Origin: Scalesia atractyloides
Taxonomy: Eukaryota; Streptophyta; Magnoliopsida; Asterales; Asteraceae
Assembly (NCBI GenBank): GCA_947069175.1
Contig: CAMTDV010000013.1
Location: forward strand, 28,647,857 to 28,711,856
Length of the DNA: 64,000 bases
Direction of reading: 5' to 3'
The position numbers were made by a program, and so were the translations under genes. The notes below the pieces were generated by a model. It did not search any database. It was not told where the DNA came from and saw only the letters and a list, made by a program, of their open reading frames with translations. Shown here one piece after another: positions 1 to 10,220 of this stretch; within the stretch, counting starts at the first letter, position 1; the number at the start of each line of letters is the position of its first letter.

Positions 1-233
1 TTTTTGAGTCTTATCCTTAGTAGGTGGTCACAATTCAAAGTTTATTAGGATTTGCATTAGACATCAAACATAATGAGACCTAAGAGCACTTATGAACAAG
101 TAACGATTAAACTATTCTGGCATAATATTTCAATCACGAGAGTTACCAATTGGGATAATTGCATGACATATGGCATGTTCTAGTTAATTGATTTTCTTAA
201 GTTCTTACGTAATCAATTTTTAATTTATTGTAG

Positions 234-699
234 TGTAAACAACAAAAAGGCGGATGGAAGTGCGGATTCATGGTATTGGGATATATGATGGAGTTTGTCT
301 ATGCTTACTAAGAAAATTTTCCCACGAACGTAAGTATTTTATATATACCTTGTCTATTAGGGTCAGTTATATTATATATATATATAATATATATGTATAT
401 ATATATGTATATATATATATTATATATATGTATATTTATGTTGTATAGTGTTTATGTGTTGTGTATGTCTATGTGCATGTATGTACATGTGTATGGATAT
501 GTATATGTGGTTGTATGCATATGGTTATGTGTGTACGCATGTGATTGTATGCATTTGTAGCTGTTTTATTTAAATCTAACTTTTATTTATTCATTTCTTT
601 TAGATTTGGCGAACAACAAGAATTGGTACACAAAAGGATATCGACCAGTTACTAAAGATTATAATGCGTTGGTTTTTAGTGAGAATGTTTCCAAATTGA
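234..699 (+). pseudogene. Ulp1-like cysteine protease C-terminal fragment, two exons
   Basis: An acceptor TTTATTGTAG ends at 233. Exon 1 (234-329) reads in phase into a W-x-C-G-F-M-V-L-x-Y-M stretch that resembles the region around the catalytic Cys of Ulp1/SENP proteases (family pattern W-E-C-G-Y-Y-V). A donor GTAAGT lies at 330-335 and an acceptor ending TTTTAG at 603; exon 2 (604-699) continues in the same phase and ends in TGA. Exon 1 carries one in-frame TAA near 310 and the usual Glu before the Cys is Lys, so it is broken. In this family the enzyme removes SUMO-like tags; in transposons its role is unclear. Assignment is by motif only, and the His/Asp catalytic residues would lie upstream of the window. 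Confidence 0.4.
367..437. repeat. AT microsatellite inside the Ulp1-like intron
   Basis: Almost pure alternating TA with occasional TG. It is followed to about 560 by TATG/TGTA-rich low-complexity DNA. It fills most of the intron 330-603, and the open frame across it is composition, not a gene. Confidence 0.9.
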
Positions 700-954
700 A
701 GCCATGCATTTAAATAAATTTGTTGTTAGTACTCTTTATTTTCTTATGGATTTGTATCTTGCTAGAAACTTTTGTTTTGTCAGGATTTGTTAAATCAGTG
801 TTATTGAATTTAAAGTTTCTTTTTACATTTGTAAATTTGTCTGTGGTTGCATACATAGATTGGTATTGAATTTTGGGCTATTGAATTCTAGGTTTTAGTA
901 ATTTAGCTTTTGTTGGAAATATAAAAACATTCAGCTGATTTTAAAATATATATT

Positions 955-1252
955 ATGAAGCAAAATTCTAATTTTTTTATTTTACAAAAATCTAAAACTT
1001 GGAAACACTGCAAAAAGCCTAGAGCTATATTAATAATTATTTCTTATATATTTGTTTATCATCCGCTGCAAAAAAAGAACATTTTCAAAACGCTGCAAAA
1101 AACATTTCAAAACACTGAAAAAAGACCTTATTTTTTGAGGCGAGATCTTTTGAAGCTTTTAAAAACGCTGCTAAATATCAATTTAACCGCTGCAAAAACA
1201 ACTTTTTGTAAATCAAAAGTTGTAAATTTTAAAGATGACTAATATTTCAGTG
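955..1252. repeat. Subterminal repeat region (GCTGCAAAA motifs)
   Basis: Motifs of the form CGCTGCAAAAA or close variants occur near 1008, 1064, 1090, 1112, 1165 and 1188. In CACTA elements such clustered subterminal motifs are transposase binding sites (established for En/Spm). The open frame spanning this region is not protein-like; it is Lys/Asn/Phe-rich composition. Confidence 0.5.
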
Positions 1253-1268
1253 GTGAGGGACTGGATTA

Positions 1269-3458
1269 ACTTGCCCTTCCTTTCGGCTCGTAACAAGAAG
1301 CAAAAGAAGTTGTTTTAGGCAATCACTCTAATATCCCTATGGTGCATTTGGCAGACAAGGAAGGACAAGGTGTAGCAGGTTGCTAGAACATGTTAGACGG
1401 GTCCAAATATAGTAGGTTAAATGGGTAAATGCTGCAGTATAGGTCAATATATACACCCCCACCTGTGAGAGCAAGGAAGCCAACCCCTAAAAAAAGACGA
1501 CTCACACCACTCGAAGGAAAAACACGAAAGGATGTGCACATTTTATATGTAGTTTTTTAAAATATACATGTTTTAACCCCTCATTGATCCATTTTTTAAG
1601 TAATTGGAAGGAATTTATAAGGTTTGGTCGAAATTTGGCCAGCGTCTGGCCAAAATTTGGCCATAGTAGGACCGCTATTTACCGCCTGACGATTAATCGG
1701 GCATTAATCGGTGAACCTCCGATTAGTGATTAATCGGAGACTAGTCAAAATATTTACAACCATACCCATATGTGAATCCCAAACTCACACTATTCCGCGC
1801 CCCGTGCCGTTTGCGGTAAGTGTACTCACCAAAAGTGACTCACACGTAAGCCCCAACCCAAATGGACCTTCCACGAATATACCGGTAACAACACACCTAA
1901 TTAGTTCCATATGGACAAAGCTAACATTGCAAACAGTGAAAACAACAATGGCTCACCACTCACCCTCGTTAACGCACATTATTGCAATGATGGACAACTA
2001 ATAGCACCGAAGAAATAACTAGGGTGCTATTGATAAAAAAAATGTTGAGTTGGAGGGGCCACTAGCCCATACCCTCTAGTCTAAGAGTAGAAGTAATCTA
2101 GGTGGTTTAAATGGTTTGCAGCGGAGTGGAAGGAGCTTGTGGTGGTGGTAGAGAGATGAAGTAGAGAGAGGGGGTTTGTTTGTTTAGAGAGAGAATGATG
2201 AAGCTGATATATAATATTTTTGTTTTCTTTCAAGATGTATTTTAAACAATAGGGTAAAAAGACAATTATACGCTCATGTGTCTTGCATATGATCTGATTT
2301 AACAATAAAAAATATCTAAGTTAGGGCTAAATGATATTCTTTTTTTTTTACTATTTTTAAATTTACTTCGTCTCTCTACCACCACCACAACCTCCTTCCA
2401 CTCCGGTTGCAAACCATTTAAACCACTTAGATGACTTCTACTCTTAGACTAGAGGGTATGGGCTAGTGGCCCCTCCAACTCAACATTTTTTTTATCAATA
2501 GCGCCCTTAATTATTTCTTCGGTGCTATTGGGGGTGCTATTAGTTGTCCACCATTGCAATAATGTGCGCTAACGAGGGTGAGTCGTGAGCCATTGTTGTT
2601 TTGACTGTTTGCAATGTTAGTATTTAAAAAAATATTTTTCAAATTATTTTATTTTCCATCTAATTGAACACACGCACTTAATTATTTTACACCATCTCTA
2701 CTCTCAAACTCTCTATACTCTCAAAAACTCAACCCTCAAATGGCACGTCGTTAGTCCGAGGCTGAGAATATTGCTTTGGCCACGAGCTAGGTGGATACAG
2801 TCCATTGTTTGCATGTTTGATATGTCTTGACTGATCTATTTTTCAAATATTTGATGCATCTTGGACACTTATTTTTTTGCACCCCTTGACGAAAATCCTA
2901 GATCCGTCGTGTATGTATAAAGTAGTAACTAAGTTTTCAAAGTATTGCAATAAACATATAAAAATGATTTTTTCTATAAAATCTCTTAATTTTAAATAGG
3001 TTTTGTGATGGTATATAATTTTTATAGACGTTAAAAATTATAAAATTAAGAGAGGAGAATGAAACATGTATGAATTTTGATTATTATTTACTTAGTTATT
3101 TTTTCTAAATTGACTTAAATTTTACTGTTATAAAACTTGATTATTATTTAGTGAATTGTTATTTCTCTATTATTACCTTCTACATTAAGTTAACCAAAAA
3201 ACACTTATTACTAATCTAAATTCATATATGTTTCACTTAAATTTGATGAAATTTAAACATTTATAAAAAGTTACATATAATAGCGCCCCCAATAGCACTA
3301 TATAACCCCACGTTTACCCATTTAACCTACTATATTTTGATCCGTAGCAACCTGCTACACCTTGTCCTTCCTTGTCCGCCAAATGCACCATAGGGATATT
3401 TGAGTGATTGACTGAAACTTCTTTTGCTTCTTGTTACTAGCCGAAAGCAAGGGCAAGT
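1269..3458. mobile_element. Two-level inverted-repeat (fold-back) structure
   Basis: The outer arms are 1269-1429 and 3313-3458. Read as reverse complements they share long matches such as CAAGGAAGGACAAGGTGTAG and AGTAGGTTAAATGGGTAAA, at a little under 90% by eye, with one 15-bp gap. Inside sits a second, tighter inverted pair (1921-2163 / 2364-2620). The spacers 1430-1920 and 2621-3312 are AT-rich and do not match each other that I can see. No transposase is present. It could be one non-autonomous fold-back element, or two inverted copies of a short element flanking a separate hairpin MITE. No clear target-site duplication was found. Confidence 0.6.
1921..2620. repeat. Inner hairpin with about 245-bp arms and a 200-bp loop
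   Basis: The left arm 1921-2163 and right arm 2364-2620 are reverse complements at roughly 95% by eye. The right arm has about 14 extra bases around 2523-2545, where GGTGCTATT is duplicated. The loop 2164-2363 is AT-rich. The structure fits a fold-back MITE. Transcribed, it would give a long double-stranded stem suitable for small-RNA production; this is inference. The open frames at 1711-2001 and 2081-2305 fall in these arms and are not genes. Confidence 0.75.
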
Positions 3459-4023
3459 CAATGAAATATAATGGGAATACTTTGAGTGGCTCTAATGAAA
3501 TATTTAGAAAACTTGATTATCATGGGGTGAAGTTTTTCGATATATGTTGATACACACACGTACGTATATCTTTTTTTTTTTTTTTAAACATCACTTTGTT
3601 TGGCAAACTTTATTCTTAACACACCTAATTCCCAATCATGTATACCGTGGCATATATAATGCTTTCAAGCCCCATATGGTGTGACAAGTCAAGTAGTATA
3701 GGATTTAATATGTGTTCATCTCCATGTGAGTTATCAAAAAAGGTATTCGTAAAGTCGAACAATATTCACATGAATGATGAATTAAATGTTTTAATGTTGG
3801 CATACGCTTGAAAGGGGTGGTTGTTATGATACCCTTTATCAATTATATAATTTAAAATCATGTTCAGTTAGTTAATTATTAGGGTATAATATCAAAGCAT
3901 GGTCAAAGATGCAGATGAGATCAACAAATTGAGGTTGAGAAGACAGCAAGAGAAGTGCCAATCATGTGACACATCCCCATCAAGGAAACACTACATTTCA
4001 AGAAATAATAGACCGATGTGTTC
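3459..4023. other. AT-rich stretch with a CACTA-like terminus
   Basis: No gene. It contains a 15-base T run near 3571-3585 and, at 3989, CACTACATTTCAAGAAA, which resembles the 5' end of a CACTA element. The copia element inserted 36 bp inside this terminus and the sequence resumes at 9060. Only one end is visible, so the call is weak. Confidence 0.3.
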
Positions 4024-4028
4024 ATAAC

Positions 4029-4264
4029 TGTTAAAAATAAAAGATATTAAAGGAATAAGTTTGGAAGAAATTTGCGGGATCAGTCAAGCATCATCTCCCA
4101 TTTAAGAGGGTCAAAGATAGCTATTAACAGCCGTAAATCCAGCCCACAAACAGCTCGTCTTCTATATTTAGATTATCTTTTTTAGCTATAAATTGTATAA
4201 TTTTCCCTGTAATATACACACAGAAAAATACAACAATTAGGTTTTCAATCAACCTTTTGTAACA
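4029..4264 (+). repeat. 5' LTR of the copia element
   Basis: 236 bp, TG...CA ends. Promoter-like TATAAATTG is near 4188. It differs from the 3' LTR at about 4048, 4121 and 4147, all C/T. Confidence 0.95.
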
Positions 4265-4276
4265 TGGTATCAGAGC
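4265..4276 (+). promoter_or_regulatory. Primer binding site, initiator-Met tRNA
   Basis: TGGTATCAGAGC directly follows the LTR. It is complementary to the 3' end of plant initiator methionine tRNA, the usual copia minus-strand primer. Confidence 0.93.
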
Positions 4277-4346
4277 AGTGTTCACGGTTCTAATACCGAC
4301 CTGCTCATCACTTACCCAAATCAATCATCCTCTCAACCAAGCTACC

Positions 4347-6182
4347 ATGGCCGAAGCCGGCAACTTGGGAGAAGATCTATCAATCCAAATCGCTAATCTT
4401 CTCAAGAATAGCCTCAAGCCACAAAATCGGAACCCAAAATTGTCCGATAACCTTCAAATAAACCTCAAGCTCAACAGCCAGAATTATGCTCTATGGACCC
4501 GGATGATGAGGGTAGCCATAGGCGGTAAATCAAAAGCCTTTTTAAACCATTTATCAACCAATCCACCAAACCAAACCAGCGAAAAGTATGAACAATGGGA
4601 ACAAGACGACCTAGTCGTCTTCTCATGGCTCATACAAAAAATTGAACCAACCCTCGCCAGCAATCTAACCGAATTTCCGACAGCAAAATCGCTGTGGGAT
4701 GCCCTGGCTATAACATATAGCAGTGGACGTGACAAGCTCCAAACCTTCAACCTACATGTCAAGGCGAATGAAATCAAACAGAACAATCTCTCCCTTGAAG
4801 AATTGTGGATTATACTCCAAGGAGTATGGGGAGAAATTGATCGGATTGACCCAAACCCTATGACCTGCCCAACCGATATCCAAGCATACTCCAAAATCAG
4901 GATTGAACAGAAATTGTTTCAGTTTTTAAACGCCCTTAACCGGAAATATGACCCTATAAAAAGGGAAATACTCCGGTTAGAACCCCTTCCAACTGTAGAA
5001 ACTGCATACGCCACTGTTCGCAAGGAGGCCGCTCACCAGAATATTCTAGGAACACCTCTCAATGACACAAAGGGCATCACAGTGGGTCTAATGGCCTCTG
5101 AAATTGAAGAGTTAGGGCTTGCATCAAAAGGCTACCGACGGATCAATGGAAAAAGAACCGGATCAGGTAACAAAGATGACAAAACTCACCTCAAATGTGA
5201 CCATTGCGGCATGACAAAGCATACCCAGGAACAATGTTTCAAACTCGTCGGATATCCCGAATGGTGGTCTGATGGTCATAAGAAGGGCACAAAGGCTACA
5301 GTTAAAGAAAAAGGGAAATCATCCAGCACCGGCAACCGAGAGGTCACCGGAGATGGAAGCCGGAGTAGAACTGGTTTCGGCGGAATGGCCGATGCAAAAG
5401 AAGAAGAAGAAGATGCTGCAACAGGTAACGGGTTTGGGGCGCATTCCTCAAACCCTGTGCTTTATAACCATAACAAAAAAATAAATATGTCATATTTAGT
5501 CCCTGGAAATAGGGGAAATGCTAATATGGCCCAAGTACACCATAAAAAACAAAAACTATGGATCTTCGATTGTGGCGCGACCGACACAATGACTTATGAG
5601 CTGTCGGATATTATTTCAACAACCAAACCAGAAAAAACACATATTCAAACGGCGAACGGAGGGATAATGGATGTAAAATCGGGAGGGACTATTGAGATTT
5701 CACCCACAATAAAAATCTCTAATTGTCTTTATGTTCCCTCGTTGTCACATAAGCTGCTTTCCATTAGCCACGTCACAAAAGAACTCAACTGTATTGTCCT
5801 AATGTACCCTACGTTTTGTATTTTACAGGATATCAAGACGGGAGTGATCATTGGGCGTGGCACTGAAAATCAAGGGTTGTATTATGTGGACGAGGTGACT
5901 CAAAGTGGTGCTGTGATGTTGACTCATGGGACATCGGAACGAGAAGCTTGGCTATGGCACCGAAGATTAGGTCATCCTTCTACAAGTTATTTGCATATTT
6001 TATTTCCAAAACTATTTCCAGTTAATTCTATGTCACATTGTGAAACATGCGTTTTAGCAAAGAGCCACAGGAAAACTTTTAAACCCAATAATACTAAGGT
6101 TGCTTTGCCATTTTCATTAATCCACTCTGACGTATGGGGTCATGCCCCAGTTCTTGGGGGCAAAACCTTCGTTACTTTGTGA
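4347..6182 (+). pseudogene. Copia gag-protease and start of integrase
   Basis: The best start is ATG 4347 in an ideal plant context (ACCATGG); the frame is open upstream to 4278 but without an ATG. The N-terminal part is a copia gag (a typical Asn-Tyr-x-x-Trp segment early on). A CCHC zinc knuckle C-x2-C-x4-H-x4-C lies at 5196-5237. The protease motif at about 5568 reads D-C-G-A-T; the family has D-S/T-G, so the active-site Ser/Thr is replaced by Cys. Next come the gag-pre-integrase H..H..C..C finger (about 5955-6060) and the first integrase strand with the H-S-D-V-W-G motif. The frame ends at 6182 by a single-base shift inside the integrase core. The polyprotein packages RNA and matures the particle. 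Confidence 0.9.
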
Positions 6183-6344
6183 TGTTCGTTGATGATTGTA
6201 CCCGAATGACCTGGGTTTATTTTTTGAAAACAAATCCGAAAGTCTTTGAAAAATTCACTATCCATGATCCAAACCCAATTTCAAACAAACATCCAAATTT
6301 TCTGATCCGATAATGGCGGTGAGTTTGTTAATACATCGTTTAAA
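6183..6344 (+). pseudogene. Broken integrase core segment
   Basis: The integrase catalytic core continues here in pieces. The first part reads on in a different frame from the upstream ORF, a second shift occurs near 6260, and TGA at 6303-6305 stands where the family has Arg before the conserved S-D-N-G-G-E-F segment (a C-to-T change would explain it). The second catalytic Asp lies in that segment. These breaks alone would prevent integrase production. Confidence 0.85.
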
Positions 6345-8492
6345 TTGTTTTTCCAAGACAAGGGAATAATCCACCAAACTACATGCCCAAACACCCCAGA
6401 ACAAAACGGTGTCGCCGAAAGAAAAAATCGCATTTTGCTGGAAATGACACGAGCTCTCCTAATTGAATCCCAGGTCCCGAAATATTTTTGGCCTGAAGCC
6501 CTTGCTACCGCTACCTATCTTCTCAACCGACTCCCAACAAATATCCTCAAACTTAACACTCCATTACACACCCTTTCAAAATTCTTCAAACTACCCTCAG
6601 TCCTTACTCTTCAACCACGAATCTTTGGATGTACCGCCTTTGTTCACATACCTAAATCAGATCGAACCAAACTTGACCCTTGTGCTGAAAAATGTGTCTT
6701 TGTTGGGTATGGAATAAATCAAAAAGGATACAGATGTTATAACCCAAAGACACGTCATATGTTCACCACAATAAACTGTGACTTTCTTGAAACCGAGTAT
6801 TACTACAATTCCCAACTCAGTGGTCAGGGGGAGAAGGAATGTTTAGACACACTAAGTTGGTTGAAATATGTTCCCTATGTACCAACTACAGAGTCACCAG
6901 AGTCCAATTTCAGTGCCACTAAAGGCCCTAATGTTCCTCCTAACCTGGTGTCCGAGGTAAGTAATACTCACCCTATTCAGTCTGGTGATACTTCTGGTGA
7001 TACTTTTGAAGTTTCTAATGACTCTGAAGATACCAATACTTCTAACCATGAAACTGCCACAGAACAAGCTGAAAATTTGCAGGCAGATGAATCCAGACAA
7101 GAAGAACCACCATCAAGATATGTGTTACCCCCTAGAACAAACAGAGGGGTTCCTCCGAAACGGTATTCTCCTGAAAAAGAACCAAGAAGATCTAGTTATC
7201 CTATAGCTAGTGTGGCTGATGGAAATTTCACTAAGGAAGCCAAAGCATTTATCTCATCTGTTTATTCCGAAGAAACTCCTACAAACGTGGATCAAGCCTT
7301 AAAGTCTAAACATTGGAAGGAAGCAATGAAAACAGAAATGGAAGCCCTAATCAAGAACAATACTTGGGAAAAGTGTACTCTCCCGGTGGGAAAGAAATCC
7401 GTGGGGTGTCGTTGGGTCTATACGGTTAAGTATAAACCAGATGGTACAATTGAAAGATATAAAGCCCGACTGGTAGCAAAAGGGTATACCCAGACACATG
7501 GGATTGATTATGCTGAAACATTCTCCCCGGTTGCCAAAATGAACACAATTAGGGTTCTCTTTTCGATAGCTGCAAATGAAGGGTGGCCACTTCAACAGTT
7601 TGATGTAAAAAATGCTTTTCTACTCGGGGACCTAGATGAAGAGGTATTTATGGATGCTCCTCCAGGATTCACAAAAGATTTCAAAACTGGAGAAGTTTGC
7701 CGTCTGAAGAAGTCTCTTTATGGTTTGAAGCAATCTCCCCGGGCTTGGTTTGGCAGATTTACTGTAGCTATGAAAAAGTTTGGATATAAACAGAGTAATG
7801 CTGATCATACTTTGTTTCTCAAAAAAAGAGGAAAATTCGTAACCTGCCTAATTATCTATGTAGATGATATGATCATTACAGGGAACGATAAAGAAGAAAT
7901 GGTAAAACTAAAAGAAAACTTGTTTGCTGAATTTGAAATGAAAGATTTGGGCAGGCTTAAGTATTTACTCGGAATTGAAGCACTAAGGTCAAAACAAGGA
8001 ATTTTCATTAGTCAGAAGAAGTATGTCTTAGACTTGTTGGCAGAAATTGGAATGATCGATTGCAAACCAGCAGACACTCCTATGAGTGTAAACCAAAAGC
8101 TTTATATGGAGGAAGGAGCAAAGTTAGCAAATAAAGAAAGATACCAACGGCTGGTGGGAAAACTAATATATCTCTCACATACTCGTCCAGACATTGCCTA
8201 TGCTGTAGGGGTGGTAAGTCAGTTCATGCACCAACCTCAACAGTCCCATATGGAAGCAGTTTGGAGAATTATTAGATATCTCAAAGAAACAGTGGGTCAT
8301 GGAGTCCTGTTTCAATCACATGGACACCTAAATGTTCAAATCTATACTGATGCAGACTGGGCAGGAGATAAGGGAAGTCGGAGGTCAACAACAGGCTACT
8401 TCACTTTAGTTGGGGGAATCTTGTTACTTGGAGAAGTAAAAAACAAAAGGTGGTTGCTCTTTCAAGTGCAGAGGCTGAATTTAGAGGTATAG
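6345..8492 (+). pseudogene. Copia integrase C-terminal part and reverse transcriptase
   Basis: It opens in the integrase core (N-T-P-E-Q-N-G-V-A-E-R, with the catalytic Glu). A Pro/Glu/Ser-rich linker follows at about residues 180-300, then a full copia reverse transcriptase: the K-A-R-L-V-A-K-G region, F-D-V-K-N-A-F-L, the S-L-Y-G-L-K-Q motif and the catalytic Y-V-D-D at 7857-7868 (about residue 505). The RT looks complete. RNase H begins (Y-T-D-A-D-W-A-G-D) and is cut by a frameshift near 8420, giving the premature end at 8492. No in-frame ATG starts this frame, because it is an internal piece of one polyprotein. Confidence 0.92.
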
Positions 8493-8824
8493 CTCGAGGT
8501 TTAACAGAAGCCATGTGGATGCGAAGACTCTTAGCTGAGATTGGCTTTCCGTCAAAAGAAACAAGTAAGATTATGTGTGATAATAAAGCTGCAATTTAGA
8601 TTTCAGAAAACCCAGTACAACATGATCGAACTAAACACGTAGAAGTTGATAGGAACTTCATCAAAGAAAAATTGGAAGATGGTACGATTGAACTACCGTT
8701 TGTTCGATCAAAGGATCAGCTCTCTGACATTCTAACAAAGGCGGTTAACGGAAAAATTTTCATTGATTGTTTGGGCAAGTTGAATTTTGGAAATCCGACT
8801 ATTCAACTTGAGGGGGAGTGTTAA
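8425..8824 (+). pseudogene. Copia RNase H C-terminal part
   Basis: The RNase H continues in a second frame after the shift near 8420: S-S-A-E-A-E-F, then the D-N-K-A-A region, then the R-T-K-H-V-E motif typical of copia. TAG at 8597-8599 replaces an expected Gln codon. The natural stop (TAA, 8822-8824) lies a few bases inside the 3' LTR, as is common in copia. Confidence 0.88.
8806..8818 (+). promoter_or_regulatory. Polypurine tract
   Basis: Purine-rich TTGAGGGGGAG directly abuts the 3' LTR; it is the standard plus-strand primer of copia elements. Confidence 0.9.
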
Positions 8825-9054
8825 AAATAAAAGATATCAAAGGAATAAGTTTGGAAGAAATTTGCGGGATCAGTCAAGCATCATCTCCCATTTAAGAGGG
8901 TCAAAGACAGCTATTAACAGCCGTAAATCCAGCCCATAAACAGCTCGTCTTCTATATTTAGATTATCTTTTTTAGCTATAAATTGTATAATTTTCCCTGT
9001 AATATACACACAGAAAAATACAACAATTAGGTTTTCAATCAACCTTTTGTAACA
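8819..9054 (+). repeat. 3' LTR of the copia element
   Basis: 236 bp, 233 identical to the 5' LTR; followed by the target duplication ATAAC at 9055-9059. Confidence 0.95.
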
Positions 9055-9083
9055 ATAACTAATTGAAACCATAATTAGGGATC

Positions 9084-10220
9084 GGTTTATGGGTTACATA
9101 TGATTTGGTATACCTTCTAATTCTTTTAAGTTCTTATGTTTTTATAAAGGTGTTTTATCCTTTAATATTTAATCATACTAGATATTTTGTTAGTTTAATT
9201 ACTAGATTAAAACATTTTTATGCATGTTAAACTAATGGCGAAGCGTGAGATTTCCGATCGGGAGAGGGAGGGAGGAGGGTCGAAAACATATATACTCAAA
9301 AAAATTATAAATCGTGGGGTCGAAAACATATATACCCAAATTTCTATACGAAAAGTACATATTCTCCACTGCTGAGCGAAAAGTTCGGGGGTGGACCGCC
9401 CCCATTATGCTGCGCCCTTGTGTTAAACATAAAGCGAATTATGAGTGAAAGGTTATTTATTAGGGTGTATAAAATTATGGTATATAAACTTACACATTTA
9501 GAAGTGTCTATTTAGATGTCATTGTTTCACATAAATAATAAACTCTACAGATTGTCGGATGAAAAATCTTTAGAATTTAGAAGCAACGAAGATTTGGTTG
9601 ATTTGATAACCTTTTATCTGGAAATTTTGTTGACCCACACTTTTTCTTAATGTTGATATTGATTTATGAGTGTGTAACACCCTACCAATAAGGGACTAAC
9701 GTATTGCCATTATAGAAACCAAACAAAAAAGTTAATAACTTATAACTTCAGAACATTTATGGCTTACATATGTTTTGGTATGCATTTTAAATTTTTAAGC
9801 TATTATGTTTATAAAATATGATTTATCCTATAAAATTCAATCGACTGAGATTACAGACACGATACGTATTTTGTAAGTTTAATTACTAGATGAGAACGTG
9901 TTTTTACGCATGTTAGACATAAAGTGAATCACAAGTAGAAATGTAAAAAATTATGCTATGTGAACTTACAAATATATTAAAGGGTGTTTGTATTAGATGT
10001 CATTGTTTCCTAAAAATAATGAACTCTCCATATTGTGGGATGAAACCTTTGGAATTTAGAAGCAATGAAGATTTAATTGATTATTTTCATTTTATCTGGA
10101 AATTTTGTTGACCCACACCTTTTCTTGGTTATATGGATTCAGATGTGTAACACCCAACCCAACAAGGGGCTTACGTGTTGCTATTATAGGACTATACCAA
10201 AAAAATTATAACTTCATAGG
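9084..10220. repeat. Tandem duplication, unit about 470 bp, one copy split by a MITE
   Basis: Unit 1 (9084-9754) and unit 2 (9755-about 10220) share in order: ACATATG..TTTGGTAT, a GTTTAATTACTAGAT block, ATGCATGTTAAAC-like sequence, the TTAGATGTCATTGTTTC block, GAATTTAGAAGCAA, TTTTATCTGGAAATTTTGTT and GTGTAACACCC. Unit 1 is longer because of the 188-bp insertion at 9233-9420, which unit 2 lacks, so the duplication predates the insertion. Divergence is substantial. No coding potential. What the unit originally was is unknown. Confidence 0.7.
9233..9420 (-). mobile_element. MITE, first copy
   Basis: 188 bp, flanked by TGTTAAAC on both sides (9225-9232, 9421-9428); the undisturbed site is seen in the neighbouring duplication unit. 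The ends are GGCGAAGCGTGAG and, reverse complemented, GGCGCAGCATAAT, imperfect terminal inverted repeats. The second copy is at 54466-54641 in the opposite orientation. An 8- to 9-bp duplication suggests hAT- or Mutator-type mobilisation. Confidence 0.7.

Larger units (their letters stand above)
1..1252 (+). mobile_element. 3' part of a CACTA-like (En/Spm) DNA transposon
   Basis: Three things are seen together: a broken two-exon remnant resembling an Ulp1 (C48) cysteine protease (234-699), a 3' tail with repeated GCTGCAAAA-type subterminal motifs (about 1005-1200), and an abrupt end near 1252 with CAGTG, close to the TAGTG terminus of CACTA elements. Ulp1-like domains are known in several plant DNA transposon groups, including CACTA and MULE. 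The 5' end lies outside the window. The direct TG/CAGTG end and the subterminal repeats favour CACTA; a MULE origin is the main alternative. Positions 1-233 and 700-954 hold nothing else I can recognise. Confidence 0.45.
4029..9054 (+). mobile_element. Complete Ty1/copia retrotransposon, recently inserted
   Basis: It is 5026 bp long. Two 236-bp LTRs (4029-4264, 8819-9054) both begin TGTTAAAAAT and end TTTTGTAACA. They are flanked by the 5-bp target duplication ATAAC (4024-4028, 9055-9059). The LTRs differ at three sites only, all C/T transitions (1.3%). The primer site at 4265 matches initiator-Met tRNA, and a purine tract precedes the 3' LTR. Domain order is gag, protease, integrase, RT, RNase H, as in copia. 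The coding region carries at least three frameshifts and two stops, so it is not autonomous now. At a commonly used plant rate of 1.3e-8 per site per year the divergence would suggest about half a million years; with three changes the error is large. Confidence 0.95.

Noticed and set aside
1711..2001. 96-codon plus-strand frame as a gene
   Set aside because: Overlaps one arm of the fold-back; no family resemblance and the other arm does not conserve it.
4278..4346. Frame open upstream of the copia gag start
   Set aside because: Begins with GTG right behind the primer site and has no ATG before 4347, which has an ideal context; it is leader.
5272..5484. Overlapping 70-codon frame
   Set aside because: Shadow of the copia gag-protease frame.
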